Assembly: GCA_015231715.1 (NCBI GenBank)
Contig: JADGBB010000025.1
Coordinates: 1-22,424, forward strand
Reading direction: 5' to 3'
Length of the DNA stretch: 22,424 nucleotides
DNA from: Candidatus Omnitrophota bacterium
Lineage (GTDB): Bacteria; Omnitrophota; Koll11; Tantalellales; Tantalellaceae
Shown: positions 14,421 through 22,424 of the stretch, piece after piece
Layout of the letters: each line of letters starts with the position of its first letter
Numbering within the stretch: position 1 is the first letter of the stretch
Made by a program: the position numbers and the translations under genes
Notes under the pieces: model-generated
Database searches by the model: none
What the model was told of the DNA's origin: nothing
The model's input: only the letters and a program-made list of their open reading frames with translations

Positions 14421-16577
14421 TTATCCTAAAAGCCTGTCTATCGTTTCAAGTAAAACATCCGAAGTAAATTCGTTCTTTAATATATACGCGTCAGCGCCGA
14501 CTTCAAGTCCGCGCAATTTATCTTTTTCGCTGCCTCTGGTTGTTACCATGATAACCGGCACATTGCGGTACTCTTTAGTCTGTCGCAATGCTTCAACTAA
14601 TTCAAACCCGTTCTTTCTAGGCATCAGCACATCGCTTATAACAAGGTCAAATTTTTCAGTTGATGATTTTTCATACGCGTCCTGTCCGTCTTTAGCCAGT
14701 ATCACATTGTATCCTACGGATTCAAGAATATTTTTTTCCATCATTGCCGTGCTTAAAACGTCCTCAGCCAGTAAAATATTTTTTTGTTTCTTAATTGTTT
14801 TACTTCCCTTGTCTTCTGTTTCGTCTTTCACCGTTCGTCTTACAAAATATCCTTCTGAAGAATCTACTATTGACGGCACATCGAGTATGAAAATTACTTT
14901 GCCGTCACCCAGTATAGTCGCCCCGCCGATATCTTTAACTTTTTTTAATGGGTCCCCGATATCTCTTGAAACAACATTCTCTCTGCCCAAAAGATCATCT
15001 ACTAATAGAGCTACTTTTCTTTCGACAAATTGCAAAATAATTATTATGTATGTTCTTTTTTCCAATATGCCTCTTGTCGGCAATGAAAAAATATCGTTAA
15101 GCCGCACTAACGGTATTATATGGTTCCTTACGGATATAACATTTTTATTTTCGATGCTTTTAATTTCGTTTGCTTCAATTCTCATTGTTTCTGCTACTGA
15201 GTCAATAGGTATCGCGAACTTGTCATTACCTGCCAGAACGAGCAAGCATTCTGAAATGGCAAGCGTTAGCGGAAGCTTTATTATGAACTTTGATCCTTCA
15301 CCTTTTTTTGTTGTTATTTCTATCATTCCTTTAAGCGAAGCTATCATTGAGCGCACAACATCAAGACCTACTCCTCTGCCGGATAGATCTGTAACATTCT
15401 CTTTTGTGCTGAACCCCGGAGTAAAAAGAAGCTGAAGCGCCTGGTCGTCCTGCATTTCGCCTATTCTTTCTACCGGCACCATCTGTTTTTTTACAGCCGT
15501 TTCTTTGACTTTCGCAATATCAATGCCGTCTCCGTCATCATCAACTTCTACAACAACCTGTGTACCTTCACGATAAGCTTTTAATTTTATCGTTCCTTCT
15601 TCAGGCTTGTTTATTTTTTTTCTGGCTTCTTTAGTTTCAATTCCATGATCTATAGCGTTTCTTAAAATATGCATTAAAGGTGATTTGAGTTTGTCTAGTA
15701 TGGCTTTATCAAGCGTAGTGTCTTCTCCTTCAATTTCAAAATTTATGGCTTTGCCGTTTTCGTTAGCCAGCTCTCTCATTATGCGCGGATAAGAATTAAA
15801 TAAGTATGATGCAGGGATGAGGCGTATATCCATTACTTTTTTTTGCATCTGGCTGGTTAATGAATCAATATTATCGGTGATAGATAAAAGTTTAGAGTAA
15901 TCAATTCCGTTGCTTTTTTGACGCGCGTTTGTTACAAGCTCTTTAACAACTTCTTTCAGCCTTATTTTGGAGATCAATAATTCACTCGAGCTGTTTAGAA
16001 GCGTGTCTACTTTAGCCACATCGACGCGTAACGATGTTTCAGTGATTTCGCAGGTCGGTTCAATTCGTTTCTCTGTTTTAGGTATGTTCTTTTTTTTAGT
16101 ATCGAAAGGGTCTTGCGCCGGCACTTCTTTTGGCTCAACTTTTTCAGTAACTTTTTCTTGCTGTTTTCCTTGAACTTTTTCAGCATTGATAAGAAGTTCC
16201 GATAAACGCCTGCAAAGCTCCTCTACATAAGGCCTATCTACACCTTTAGCTTTCCAGGTAACTTTATCTTCTAAAAGCGAGCCCATAGCGTCAAGCGCTT
16301 CAAAAAGTATATTAAAATGTTCTCTTTCAAATTTAGTATTACGCTCAATAGACGCTTCCATTGCATCTTCAATAATGTGTGCTATTTCAGAAATACGTTT
16401 AAATTCCATCATAGCCGCCGCGCCTTTAATAGTATGCGCTTCGCCCATAAGATGTTTTAACAGCTCTTTATCGTCCTGGTTTTTTTCGAACTTAATAAAA
16501 CCAAGATTCAGATTCTCAATATGTTCCCGAGCCTCGGCCTTAAACCCGTCAATAAACTCAGACTTATCAAACCCCAT
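14421..16577 (-). CDS. cheA: Chemotaxis histidine kinase CheA with C-terminal receiver (CheA-REC)
   Basis: Central kinase of the chemosensory array. Order: P1/HPt (1-130, phosphorylated H48 in EAHTIKGAA); linker 131-182, too short and too charged for a CheY-binding P2 domain; P3 dimerisation (183-260, RVDVAKVDTLLN); P4 ATPase (about 265-438, N307 in HILRNAIDHG, DDDGDGI, GRGVGLDVV); P5 CheW-like (440-580); and receiver (598-718, D649, K701). At 718 aa the fused receiver is complete. CheA-receiver fusions are known in alternative and type IV pilus-linked systems (ChpA, FrzE-like; family knowledge). The receiver may take phosphate from its own P1 or act as a sink. SD AGGAG precedes the ATG by 4 nt. 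The gene lies between the MCP and CheB. Its P1 is the only HPt in the window and a possible shuttle for the hybrid kinases. Confidence 0.96.
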   Translation of the reverse strand: MGFDKSEFIDGFKAEAREHIENLNLGFIKFEKNQDDKELLKHLMGEAHTIKGAAAMMEFKRISEIAHIIEDAMEASIERNTKFEREHFNILFEALDAMGSLLEDKVTWKAKGVDRPYVEELCRRLSELLINAEKVQGKQQEKVTEKVEPKEVPAQDPFDTKKKNIPKTEKRIEPTCEITETSLRVDVAKVDTLLNSSSELLISKIRLKEVVKELVTNARQKSNGIDYSKLLSITDNIDSLTSQMQKKVMDIRLIPASYLFNSYPRIMRELANENGKAINFEIEGEDTTLDKAILDKLKSPLMHILRNAIDHGIETKEARKKINKPEEGTIKLKAYREGTQVVVEVDDDGDGIDIAKVKETAVKKQMVPVERIGEMQDDQALQLLFTPGFSTKENVTDLSGRGVGLDVVRSMIASLKGMIEITTKKGEGSKFIIKLPLTLAISECLLVLAGNDKFAIPIDSVAETMRIEANEIKSIENKNVISVRNHIIPLVRLNDIFSLPTRGILEKRTYIIIILQFVERKVALLVDDLLGRENVVSRDIGDPLKKVKDIGGATILGDGKVIFILDVPSIVDSSEGYFVRRTVKDETEDKGSKTIKKQKNILLAEDVLSTAMMEKNILESVGYNVILAKDGQDAYEKSSTEKFDLVISDVLMPRKNGFELVEALRQTKEYRNVPVIMVTTRGSEKDKLRGLEVGADAYILKNEFTSDVLLETIDRLLG

Positions 16578-16591
16578 CTTACTCCTGTTTG

Positions 16592-18334
16592 TTAAACCAT
16601 TTTATCGGCCAATAGCTGCATTTCTCTGGCCAGTTCGCTCAGGGATTTTACAGCTACTTCGCTTTGTTTAGCGCTGGCTGTTACCTGCTTCATTGCTTCG
16701 TCTATGCTCAGCATCGCTTCTGCTATCTGTCTTGAGCCTGATAACTGCTGATTAGCGCTCATTGATATCTCTCGTGACCGGTCAGAAGTCTCATGAGCTA
16801 AACTTGTTTCTTCTTCAACATTTTTTACGCTTTCTTCCATAGATACTATAGAATTCGTCATCTCATGCTGGATTATCTCTACAAGATCCGTTATCTCTTT
16901 AGTTGACGCTGCCGTCGAATCAGACAATTTACGTATTTCATCTGCAACTACAGTAAAGCCTCTGCCATATTCGCCTGCTCTAGCAGCTTCAATGGAAGCA
17001 TTCACGGCAAGAAGATTTGTTTGATCGGCAATATCATCAATAAGACCGGTAATTTTACCTATCTTCTCCGATTTTTCGCCTAAAGACGTTATAACATCAT
17101 TTGTTTTTTTCAAAGAAACTTTTAATTTTGACATTCCGTCCATAGCATGTTTCGCCGCGTCCGCCACTTTATTTATACTTTCGCCGACTTGTTCGGATGT
17201 CGCCGATAATTCTTTAGCAGATGTTGACGTTTCTGCGATAGCAGAAGCCTGCTCTCTCGCTCCTGCCGCCTGCTGCTGAGCGGCCGCTAATATTTCACTG
17301 CTCGACGAAGTTATTTCTTGTATATAATTTTTAAGTTTTGAAGCTATAGATTTAAAGTTACTTAACATCATCATCGTTATTAAAATACTTCCTAACACAA
17401 CAAAAGGCATTAGTAAAAAAATTAGGCGATAAATTAATTTGGAAGAATCCTCTATATCTTTGATATTTCTATCAACTTGTTTCTTAATAAATGGCTTAAT
17501 ATTTTCAAGAAAATACATATCCATATTGTCTTTAGCTTTTACCATATCCTTTTGTCGGGTTTTAACATGCTTTATTAGTTCAACCGTATTTTCAACATCC
17601 GCAACTAGTTTTTTAATAGCAGGATGCAGTTTTTCTTCATGAAGTTTTTTTTCATCAAGATTTTCATCCCCTTTTGCATCATGCTTTTTTTCACATTCGA
17701 TCAGGTTGTTGAGCATTTTTTCTTTTATTCTGATTATTTGTTTTTCATCTTCCGCTGACTTTGCGCTCATATACATCAACATAGATATGATAAGCTCTCC
17801 TGAAAGATCCTGAAATTCGACTAAATGTTTAAATTTTTGTACAGTATCTGCATCTTCTGCCGAATTAGAAATTTTTTCTACTAGCTCTTTTAAAATCGCG
17901 CTTATTGTCTCCACTTCAACAGAAATAGTATTAATCTGTGTGCTTTGTATATTTTCCAAGTTAAATACTTCTTCGGACACTTGCTTGAATCCATCATAAT
18001 TTTTATCTATTTCGCTGATAGCTTGCTCATATTGTTCGCTTTTAGCAAGCCTTCTAAAAACTATTTGGTTTTTTCTAAAATTTTCAGTAAGACCGTCAAT
18101 ACCTTCAAGATGACTTCCGGATCTATCAATCATATAGCTCATGTACTCCATTGCGGTATTGTTCATATTTGTTTGCATATCGTCTACGGCTTGGGATAAT
18201 ACGAATTCGGTATTCCCAAGATTTTCAGCGTTTTTCCTCATGTTCAGTGCCAGAAAAACAACTATCATTCCGAATAAAAGAACCACTGCAATAATAGTCC
18301 CGAACCCAACAATCATCTTCTTATTAAGAGTCAT
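16592..18334 (-). CDS. Methyl-accepting chemotaxis protein with helical periplasmic domain and no HAMP
   Basis: Inner-membrane chemoreceptor of 580 aa. TM1 is about 7-30. The periplasmic region at 31-302 is about 270 residues, very charged and strongly helical, with no Cache or PAS motifs; it may be of the helical-bimodular (HBM) kind. TM2 is about 303-325. The cytoplasmic signalling hairpin runs from about 340 to 580, with the kinase-control tip at 433-465 ([28 protein letters not shown]). Between TM2 and the first methylation-type helix ([16 protein letters not shown]) only about 35 residues remain, too few for a normal HAMP of about 50 residues plus connector. No CheR-binding pentapeptide ends the protein. 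A strong SD (GGAGG) precedes the ATG. It is the only MCP in the window and lies directly after the secreted Cache gene. Confidence 0.95.
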   Translation of the reverse strand: MTLNKKMIVGFGTIIAVVLLFGMIVVFLALNMRKNAENLGNTEFVLSQAVDDMQTNMNNTAMEYMSYMIDRSGSHLEGIDGLTENFRKNQIVFRRLAKSEQYEQAISEIDKNYDGFKQVSEEVFNLENIQSTQINTISVEVETISAILKELVEKISNSAEDADTVQKFKHLVEFQDLSGELIISMLMYMSAKSAEDEKQIIRIKEKMLNNLIECEKKHDAKGDENLDEKKLHEEKLHPAIKKLVADVENTVELIKHVKTRQKDMVKAKDNMDMYFLENIKPFIKKQVDRNIKDIEDSSKLIYRLIFLLMPFVVLGSILITMMMLSNFKSIASKLKNYIQEITSSSSEILAAAQQQAAGAREQASAIAETSTSAKELSATSEQVGESINKVADAAKHAMDGMSKLKVSLKKTNDVITSLGEKSEKIGKITGLIDDIADQTNLLAVNASIEAARAGEYGRGFTVVADEIRKLSDSTAASTKEITDLVEIIQHEMTNSIVSMEESVKNVEEETSLAHETSDRSREISMSANQQLSGSRQIAEAMLSIDEAMKQVTASAKQSEVAVKSLSELAREMQLLADKMV

Positions 18335-18368
18335 CTTCCCTCCATAGTTATTATTAACTTACTTCTTT

Positions 18369-18953
18369 TTACTCATCAAGTAATCCGACCATTAGGACGC
18401 CTATTGCTTTGCCTGTGTCGGGATCCGTTACTGGTACTGATACTTGTATCAGGTATAATTGTGAACTTTCATCATAAAATTTATTTGCTATAAATATCTC
18501 GCCTTTATCGCCTATAAAAGATCTTGTGAATTTATCTTCATCGCCCTGCCAGTAATCGCTTGTTTTTTCTGTCTCGGCTACAATATTGCCTTGTTTATCC
18601 ATAACGAACATCTCCGAAAACCCAAAAGCATTTTTACCTGAGTTATTTTTATTTCTTATTTGTCTTAAAAATCCTGCACAATCATTATTACTAAAACTTC
18701 TAACCCACGCATCGTCGGCTTCAGAAGCTTTCCATTTGCTGTCCAGCGAAAATATTTCAGAAAGAGATCTTACGGCTTCTTTATTAGCCTCTTTCACTGC
18801 TTCTACAACTTCCGGTCTATTCGCAATATTTTTAATTTTGGTTTCGGCTATGCCTTTTATTTCAGATACGTTCCTACAGTCGCTTGCCGTATTTACAACC
18901 AGCATCACTAAACATAATAAGACATTCATTAGCAATATTTTTTTTAATTTCAT
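18369..18953 (-). CDS. Secreted single-Cache (PDC-like) sensor protein
   Basis: 194-aa protein with an N-terminal signal sequence or anchor (residues 5-23). The rest is a stand-alone Cache/PDC-type ligand-binding domain, recognisable by FSEMFVMDKQGNIVAETEKT, DYWQGDEDKF and VSVPVTDPDTGKAIGVLMVG. The fold is normally the extracellular part of a receptor or kinase; here it has no second membrane helix or signalling domain. A lipobox is not clear (the segment reads VVNTASDC), so periplasmic release or anchoring by the uncleaved helix are both possible. A strong SD GGGAG precedes the ATG. It lies between CheW and the MCP, so the best inference is that it binds a ligand and presents it to the adjacent MCP. 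Confidence 0.85.
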   Translation of the reverse strand: MKLKKILLMNVLLCLVMLVVNTASDCRNVSEIKGIAETKIKNIANRPEVVEAVKEANKEAVRSLSEIFSLDSKWKASEADDAWVRSFSNNDCAGFLRQIRNKNNSGKNAFGFSEMFVMDKQGNIVAETEKTSDYWQGDEDKFTRSFIGDKGEIFIANKFYDESSQLYLIQVSVPVTDPDTGKAIGVLMVGLLDE

Positions 18954-19008
18954 ATAACTCCCATTTAGTTTTTATACCGTCGGCCTGTGATCCTTCGCTA
19001 CGGGTGAA

Positions 19009-19533
19009 TCATCTGCGGAGTTCATTTATTTCTCTAGAATTTAATATTTTTTCTATATCAAGTATTAAGTGTATTTTCCCGTCAACTTGGGCTTGCCCTT
19101 TGATGTAGAACCCATCAGATTTTTTTAGCGAATTCAAAGGGGGCTGGATGATCTCTTTATTTACCTCAATTGTGCCTTCCATTTTCTCGATCAATATACC
19201 TACATTCTCGCCTGTTATGTCCGTTATTAGGCATAATCCGCCATGGCTTGTTCGGTCTCCTGAGAATGTGCCGGAAAGTTTCTTGAAATCTATTAGCGAA
19301 ATAACTTCTCCTCTTAAATTAGTTACTCCGGCAATAAAATCAGGAGTGTTAGGCACTTTAGTTATTTGCCCGGGGATTATCAGCTCTTTTATGTCAGTTA
19401 TCTCTACCCAGTAATTTTCACCAGCGCAGGCAAAAGACACCATCCGTACTTTATCACCGGCCTGCTCAACCTCTTCGTAGAACATATCGTCATCATCGGC
19501 TTCAATAAATATTTTTTTGTTTTTGTCAGTCAT
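19009..19533 (-). CDS. CheW-type coupling protein (second copy)
   Basis: Scaffold linking CheA P5 to the receptor tip. The 174-aa protein has an acidic N-terminal extension (about 1-25, EADDDDMFYEEVEQ) before a complete CheW fold (about 28-165; YWVEITDIKELI, GVTNLRGEVISLIDF, GILIEKMEG, GKIHLILDIEKIL). The NLRG motif is canonical, so this copy is the more typical of the two. It is separated from the upstream CheW gene by one base. No clear SD is visible, so translation probably depends on coupling. A 55-bp gap containing GATCCTTCGCT, possibly a repeat remnant, follows before the Cache gene. Confidence 0.94.
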   Translation of the reverse strand: MTDKNKKIFIEADDDDMFYEEVEQAGDKVRMVSFACAGENYWVEITDIKELIIPGQITKVPNTPDFIAGVTNLRGEVISLIDFKKLSGTFSGDRTSHGGLCLITDITGENVGILIEKMEGTIEVNKEIIQPPLNSLKKSDGFYIKGQAQVDGKIHLILDIEKILNSREINELRR

Positions 19534-19534
19534 A

Positions 19535-20005
19535 TTATTGTTCTTTTTTAGTAAGTACGACTTTATCTTTTACCCTGTTTATGTTCTGTTCTTCTTCGCC
19601 GGTAAAAAGATTTTGAAAATCAACTAGCAGCGTTATCCCCTCAGGTGTTTTTAATACTCCCTCTAGATACGACGCTTCTCGCAGCATCCCTTCAGGCGCT
19701 GTGATATTAGATTCTTCTACCGTGATTATATCAAGCACATCGTTAACTATTATACCCAGAGTATAATCTTTCAAATTGATTATCATTATGCGGTCAGTTT
19801 TATTTAACTGCGTTTCAGTGATACCAAGTTTCTTAGCGAAACTTACCGCGGGAATTATAGCGCCTCTTAAACTCATTACACCTTCAACATATTTAGCGGT
19901 ATCAGGAATAGGCACGACTTTACGCATTCGTGCTATTTCCTGAACAAAAGACACATCTGCCGCGTATCTTTTGCCGGAAGATTCAAAAATTATCAGCTGT
20001 TTCAT
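19535..20005 (-). CDS. CheW-type coupling protein (first copy)
   Basis: 156-aa CheW fold (about 1-135; YAADVSFVQEIARMRKVVPIP, YVEGVMSLRGAIIPAVSF, LGIIVNDVLDIITV, TLLVDFQNLF) with a charged C-terminal tail. Sequence divergence from the other CheW is large, so the two are not a recent duplication. They may couple different receptors or occupy different positions in the array rings. The ATG follows the TAA of the CheR gene directly, so the two are translationally coupled. No clear SD is present. Confidence 0.93.
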   Translation of the reverse strand: MKQLIIFESSGKRYAADVSFVQEIARMRKVVPIPDTAKYVEGVMSLRGAIIPAVSFAKKLGITETQLNKTDRIMIINLKDYTLGIIVNDVLDIITVEESNITAPEGMLREASYLEGVLKTPEGITLLVDFQNLFTGEEEQNINRVKDKVVLTKKEQ

Positions 20006-21514
20006 TTAATCCCGATCCAGATTTATTCTTTCAATATTGTTTTTAGTAATATTTAATAATACGCCTACAGTAAATCCGCCACTGTAATCAAGTATATCTA
20101 ACGATGATTTACTATGCAACAAATTGACAGTATTTCTGTACTCCCTTAAAGCCAGATCCCATTCTTTTTCCATTTTAAATATATTCCCTAAATAAAAATG
20201 TGCCAAAGGGTTGTCTTGCTTGAGATAAACCGATTTACGAAAATTTATTTTAGCTTTATCATATTCTTCCTGTTCGTAAAAAATACTTCCGGCAAGAAAA
20301 TACCCGTAAGTATTCCCTGCATCTTTAGCGATTATTTTTTGAACTATATTATCAGCTTCCTTTAATTTTCGTGTATTTATCATTATTTCCACATAAAAAC
20401 ACAGAAGATCAACATTATCGGGTATTTTTTTCAGTCCCTGTCCGATCAAATTCCAAGCTTTTTCATAGTTTTTTTGTTCTATGTTTTTCTTTATGTCTGA
20501 AACGATCTCATCGATTAATTTTTTTTCACTTCCCTTAGATGCTGAACTGAGCGCGGATGTAAAATTATTTTCTTTAATTATTTCTTCGGTCGAACCAAAG
20601 CCTTTATCAAAAGAATAACCCGGCCTGGTCTTTCTGTAATATATCGCATCATCCTGGATCAGCATCTTATATTTTTCGGGCATAAACTGCAAAGTTTCGG
20701 AATAGCCAATAAACATATAGCCGTTATCAACTAAACTAGCCTGCAGTCTTTCCATAACTTTTTTTATTGTTTCTCTTTCAAAATAAATAACAACGTTTTT
20801 GCAAAATATCACATCGAATCCCATAGGATAAGTTGTATCCATTAAATTTAGATATTTGTAAGTCACCATTCGTGATATCTCATTGCTTATGGTATATGTT
20901 GACTGATCGATCGCTGAAAATATTTTACCGGTATTTTCACTTTCATCTTTTTTGAAATATTTTTTTAATAAATGTTCAGGAACCATCTTTACCGAATGGT
21001 ATCTATATTTCCTGTTATTTGCCTTTTCTAAAGCACTTTTAGATACATCAGTAGCAAGTATAAATATATCCCAGTCATTTATATCGGGTAACATTTCACG
21101 CAGGATTATCGCGATAGTATTAGGTTCCTCACCGGAAGAACAGCCCGCGCTCCATACTCTTATAGACGGTTTACTGCCCATTCCTTCAAGCGCGTGTTTT
21201 TTTCTTTTTTTTTGGATTATTTCTTCTAAGACAACATTTTGAAAAACATCGAATTGCGGTTTGTTCCTGAAAAAATAAGTGTGGTTTATTGTGATGATAT
21301 TAAGCAGTTCTCTAAACTCATCATCATCATCATCATCATACGTCAACACATGATAGTATTCTTCAAGAGTCTTGCATTTCTTCACTTCAGCTCTTAATCG
21401 CACAGCTTTATCAATATCTTTTAGATCATGGTCCTTAAAATATAGACCGCTCCTATCAAGAATATAATTCTTAAATTGAGTGATAAGAGCCGGATCATTC
21501 GGATATTCTTTCAT
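20006..21514 (-). CDS. cheR: CheR-type MCP methyltransferase with C-terminal TPR region
   Basis: SAM-dependent methyltransferase acting on MCP glutamates, opposing CheB. CheR all-helical N-domain at 8-75, SAM-binding domain at 78-298 (INHTYFFRN, VWSAGCSSGEEPNTIAI, ILATDVS, FDVIFCKNVVIYF). The usual GEEPY is GEEPN here, and CST is CSS. After a low-complexity linker (299-345) come about four TPR-like helical repeats (346-466, EKAWNLIGQGLKKIPDN, GYFLAGSIFYEQEEYDKAKINFRKSV, AHFYLGNIFKMEKEWDLALREY). CheR-TPR fusions occur in alternative systems such as FrzF (family knowledge). A run of six Asp (60-65) comes from a (GAT)6 tract. The ATG has no SD. A CATAAT hexamer lies 6 nt upstream and could be a weak -10. 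Porin gene end is 26 bp upstream. Confidence 0.95.
   Translation of the reverse strand: MKEYPNDPALITQFKNYILDRSGLYFKDHDLKDIDKAVRLRAEVKKCKTLEEYYHVLTYDDDDDDEFRELLNIITINHTYFFRNKPQFDVFQNVVLEEIIQKKRKKHALEGMGSKPSIRVWSAGCSSGEEPNTIAIILREMLPDINDWDIFILATDVSKSALEKANNRKYRYHSVKMVPEHLLKKYFKKDESENTGKIFSAIDQSTYTISNEISRMVTYKYLNLMDTTYPMGFDVIFCKNVVIYFERETIKKVMERLQASLVDNGYMFIGYSETLQFMPEKYKMLIQDDAIYYRKTRPGYSFDKGFGSTEEIIKENNFTSALSSASKGSEKKLIDEIVSDIKKNIEQKNYEKAWNLIGQGLKKIPDNVDLLCFYVEIMINTRKLKEADNIVQKIIAKDAGNTYGYFLAGSIFYEQEEYDKAKINFRKSVYLKQDNPLAHFYLGNIFKMEKEWDLALREYRNTVNLLHSKSSLDILDYSGGFTVGVLLNITKNNIERINLDRD
21318..21340. repeat. (TCA)n / (GAT)n microsatellite in cheR
   Basis: A perfect trinucleotide tract encodes six consecutive Asp on the minus strand, between the N-domain and methyltransferase domain of CheR. 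Unit-length changes keep the reading frame, so they would only alter linker length. Confidence 0.85.
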
Positions 21515-21540
21515 GCTTTTATTATGAGCCTGTTTTATTA
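21515..21540 (-). promoter_or_regulatory. Weak candidate promoter/leaderless start before cheR
   Basis: Minus-strand CATAAT (21521-21526) lies exactly six bases upstream of the cheR ATG, the same distance as in the two other putative promoters of the window. No good -35 is visible at 16-18 bp. The ATG lacks an SD. Read-through from the porin gene is an equally good explanation. Confidence 0.25.
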
Positions 21541-22424
21541 TTAGAATTTAACGCTTACATCCGCCTGAACTATATGACCCCAGTCACCGTTATCGGGCTG
21601 AGTAAGACTTTTATCTCTCAGCGCATAGTAAATGCCGGACAACCACCAATTTTTTGCCAGCCCTACATTAAGCCATATTTTATGACCGTAGCCATTTGTT
21701 CCGCCTCGTAACATATCAGCATTTGGGAACTCGTCGGGAAAAGCGTTCCTTTCAAACCATACATAGTTATAACCTGTATTCCATTCGCCGAGCGCTTTCG
21801 GGCTTTTACCGTAGTTTACGCCCAATTGATACGCCGTATCTTTATCCGGATCTATCCCGGAAGTTTCACCGGAAGTGTTCCACGCCATATCGCCGAATAA
21901 TGTTAACGGCTTATTGAAAGGCGCGGGGAGCTCTTGTTCCAAAAGGTGGAACGTCATTTCTCCGCTTACTTCCACTACATTATAATCATGCGCATAATAT
22001 TTGAGTGTATTAGTGCTTTCAGAATTCGCAGATCCTGTTACAGGCGCCAACCCAGTTGCTTTACTATTTTGTATATGTACAAAATCAAGATAGCCTGCCA
22101 TCAATTTCCAATCCGCTATCTCTTCAATTGAAGACCCGAGCCCGCCCTGCAGGGCCGCAAGATAAGGATTTTTTGAAGCATTACCCAAATAATCAATTAT
22201 AAAAAATCCCGCATTAAAATAAACATCTATCTTAGTTTCATCTCCTATAGAATATTTTGAATTTATTACCGCACCGTCAAAACAAATATCGCTGTCCCAA
22301 AGCAGCTGGTCAGGATTGTATAAAGGATTTTTCATTTTACCGCCGGTGATCTTAATTTCATTTACCGGACTCCATTCAATATAGGCATAATTAAGGTTAA
22401 GCTCATAATTTCCGAATTCACCCT
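21541..22424 (-). CDS. Putative outer-membrane porin, partial (N-terminus outside window)
   Basis: C-terminal part of a beta-barrel outer-membrane protein. The frame is open to the right edge, adding 29 codons before the first internal ATG at 22335, so at least 293 residues are present and the signal peptide is not seen. It resembles the putative porin family (Porin_5-like), with LNYAYIEWSP, ITGGKMKNPLYNPDQLLWDSD and the final strand HIVQADVSVKF. The terminal residue is Phe, the usual outer-membrane assembly signal. Alternating aromatic and polar strands run throughout (YNYVWFERN, WLSGIYYALRD). The gene stops 26 bp before cheR on the same strand and may be co-transcribed with it. Substrate unknown. 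Its presence supports a diderm cell envelope. Confidence 0.85.
   Translation of the reverse strand, partial: GEFGNYELNLNYAYIEWSPVNEIKITGGKMKNPLYNPDQLLWDSDICFDGAVINSKYSIGDETKIDVYFNAGFFIIDYLGNASKNPYLAALQGGLGSSIEEIADWKLMAGYLDFVHIQNSKATGLAPVTGSANSESTNTLKYYAHDYNVVEVSGEMTFHLLEQELPAPFNKPLTLFGDMAWNTSGETSGIDPDKDTAYQLGVNYGKSPKALGEWNTGYNYVWFERNAFPDEFPNADMLRGGTNGYGHKIWLNVGLAKNWWLSGIYYALRDKSLTQPDNGDWGHIVQADVSVKF

Noticed and set aside
14548..15435. 295-codon plus-strand reading frame
   Set aside because: Antisense to CheA P5 and receiver; composition typical of a shadow frame (Ser/Phe/Ile-rich).
18960..19008. Further copy of a palindromic repeat (GATCCTTCGCT ... near the CheW2-Cache gap)
   Set aside because: Only about 11 bases resemble the repeat arm; no inverted partner is visible.
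1..22424. CRISPR arrays, tRNA/rRNA genes, prophage or IS transposase genes
   Set aside because: No direct-repeat/spacer series, no cloverleaf or rRNA-like stretch, and no transposase or integrase reading frame was seen on either strand.

Overview
The window is AT-rich and gene-dense. It looks like chromosomal DNA of a diderm (Gram-negative-type), probably little-studied bacterium. The evidence for an outer membrane is a partial beta-barrel porin at the right edge that ends in phenylalanine. Interspersed palindromic repeats of the CGTCATTGCGAG and CGTCATTCTGAG types fit metagenome-derived lineages such as Omnitrophota- or Elusimicrobiota-like bacteria. No marker gene in the window fixes the phylum, so this placement is a guess.

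Layout. (1) 1-1299: a palindromic repeat, then three short minus-strand genes of unknown function (156 aa soluble, 160 aa membrane, 66 aa). They are translationally coupled and read from a near-consensus sigma70 promoter whose geometry predicts a leaderless mRNA. (2) 1300-1795: a non-coding divergent region holding a 268-bp fold-back element with 30-bp perfect terminal inverted repeats and two internal hairpins. (3) 1796-2983: a plus-strand cation diffusion facilitator, probably zinc, with an apparently duplicated C-terminal domain. (4) 2978-22424: a continuous minus-strand run of 14 genes. In transcription order these are porin (partial), CheR-TPR, CheW, CheW, secreted single-Cache protein, methyl-accepting chemotaxis protein (MCP), CheA-receiver, CheB, CheY-like receiver, tandem-CBS protein, histidine kinase, double receiver, double receiver-histidine kinase, receiver-kinase-receiver-receiver, and a 1378-aa double-sensor hybrid kinase.

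How the genes may work together. The MCP, CheA, two CheWs, CheR and CheB make a nearly complete chemosensory signalling unit. It has a separate periplasmic Cache protein as a possible ligand-binding partner. The unit is followed directly, with short gaps or overlaps, by four more histidine kinases and many receivers. I count five kinases and twelve receiver domains in this run. There is no DNA-binding, GGDEF/EAL or other recognisable output domain, no flagellar or pilus gene, no CheC/CheD/CheZ, and no HPt domain apart from CheA P1. The simplest inference is an alternative (non-flagellar or unknown-output) chemosensory pathway wired to a multi-kinase phosphorelay whose final effector lies outside the window.

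Odd points: the CheB receiver lacks the conserved lysine (Ile instead); the MCP has no room for a HAMP domain; the 289-aa double receiver is a co-linear, kinase-less paralogue of the next gene; two palindromic repeat copies lie in operon junctions, one supplying a stop codon and a spurious upstream start.
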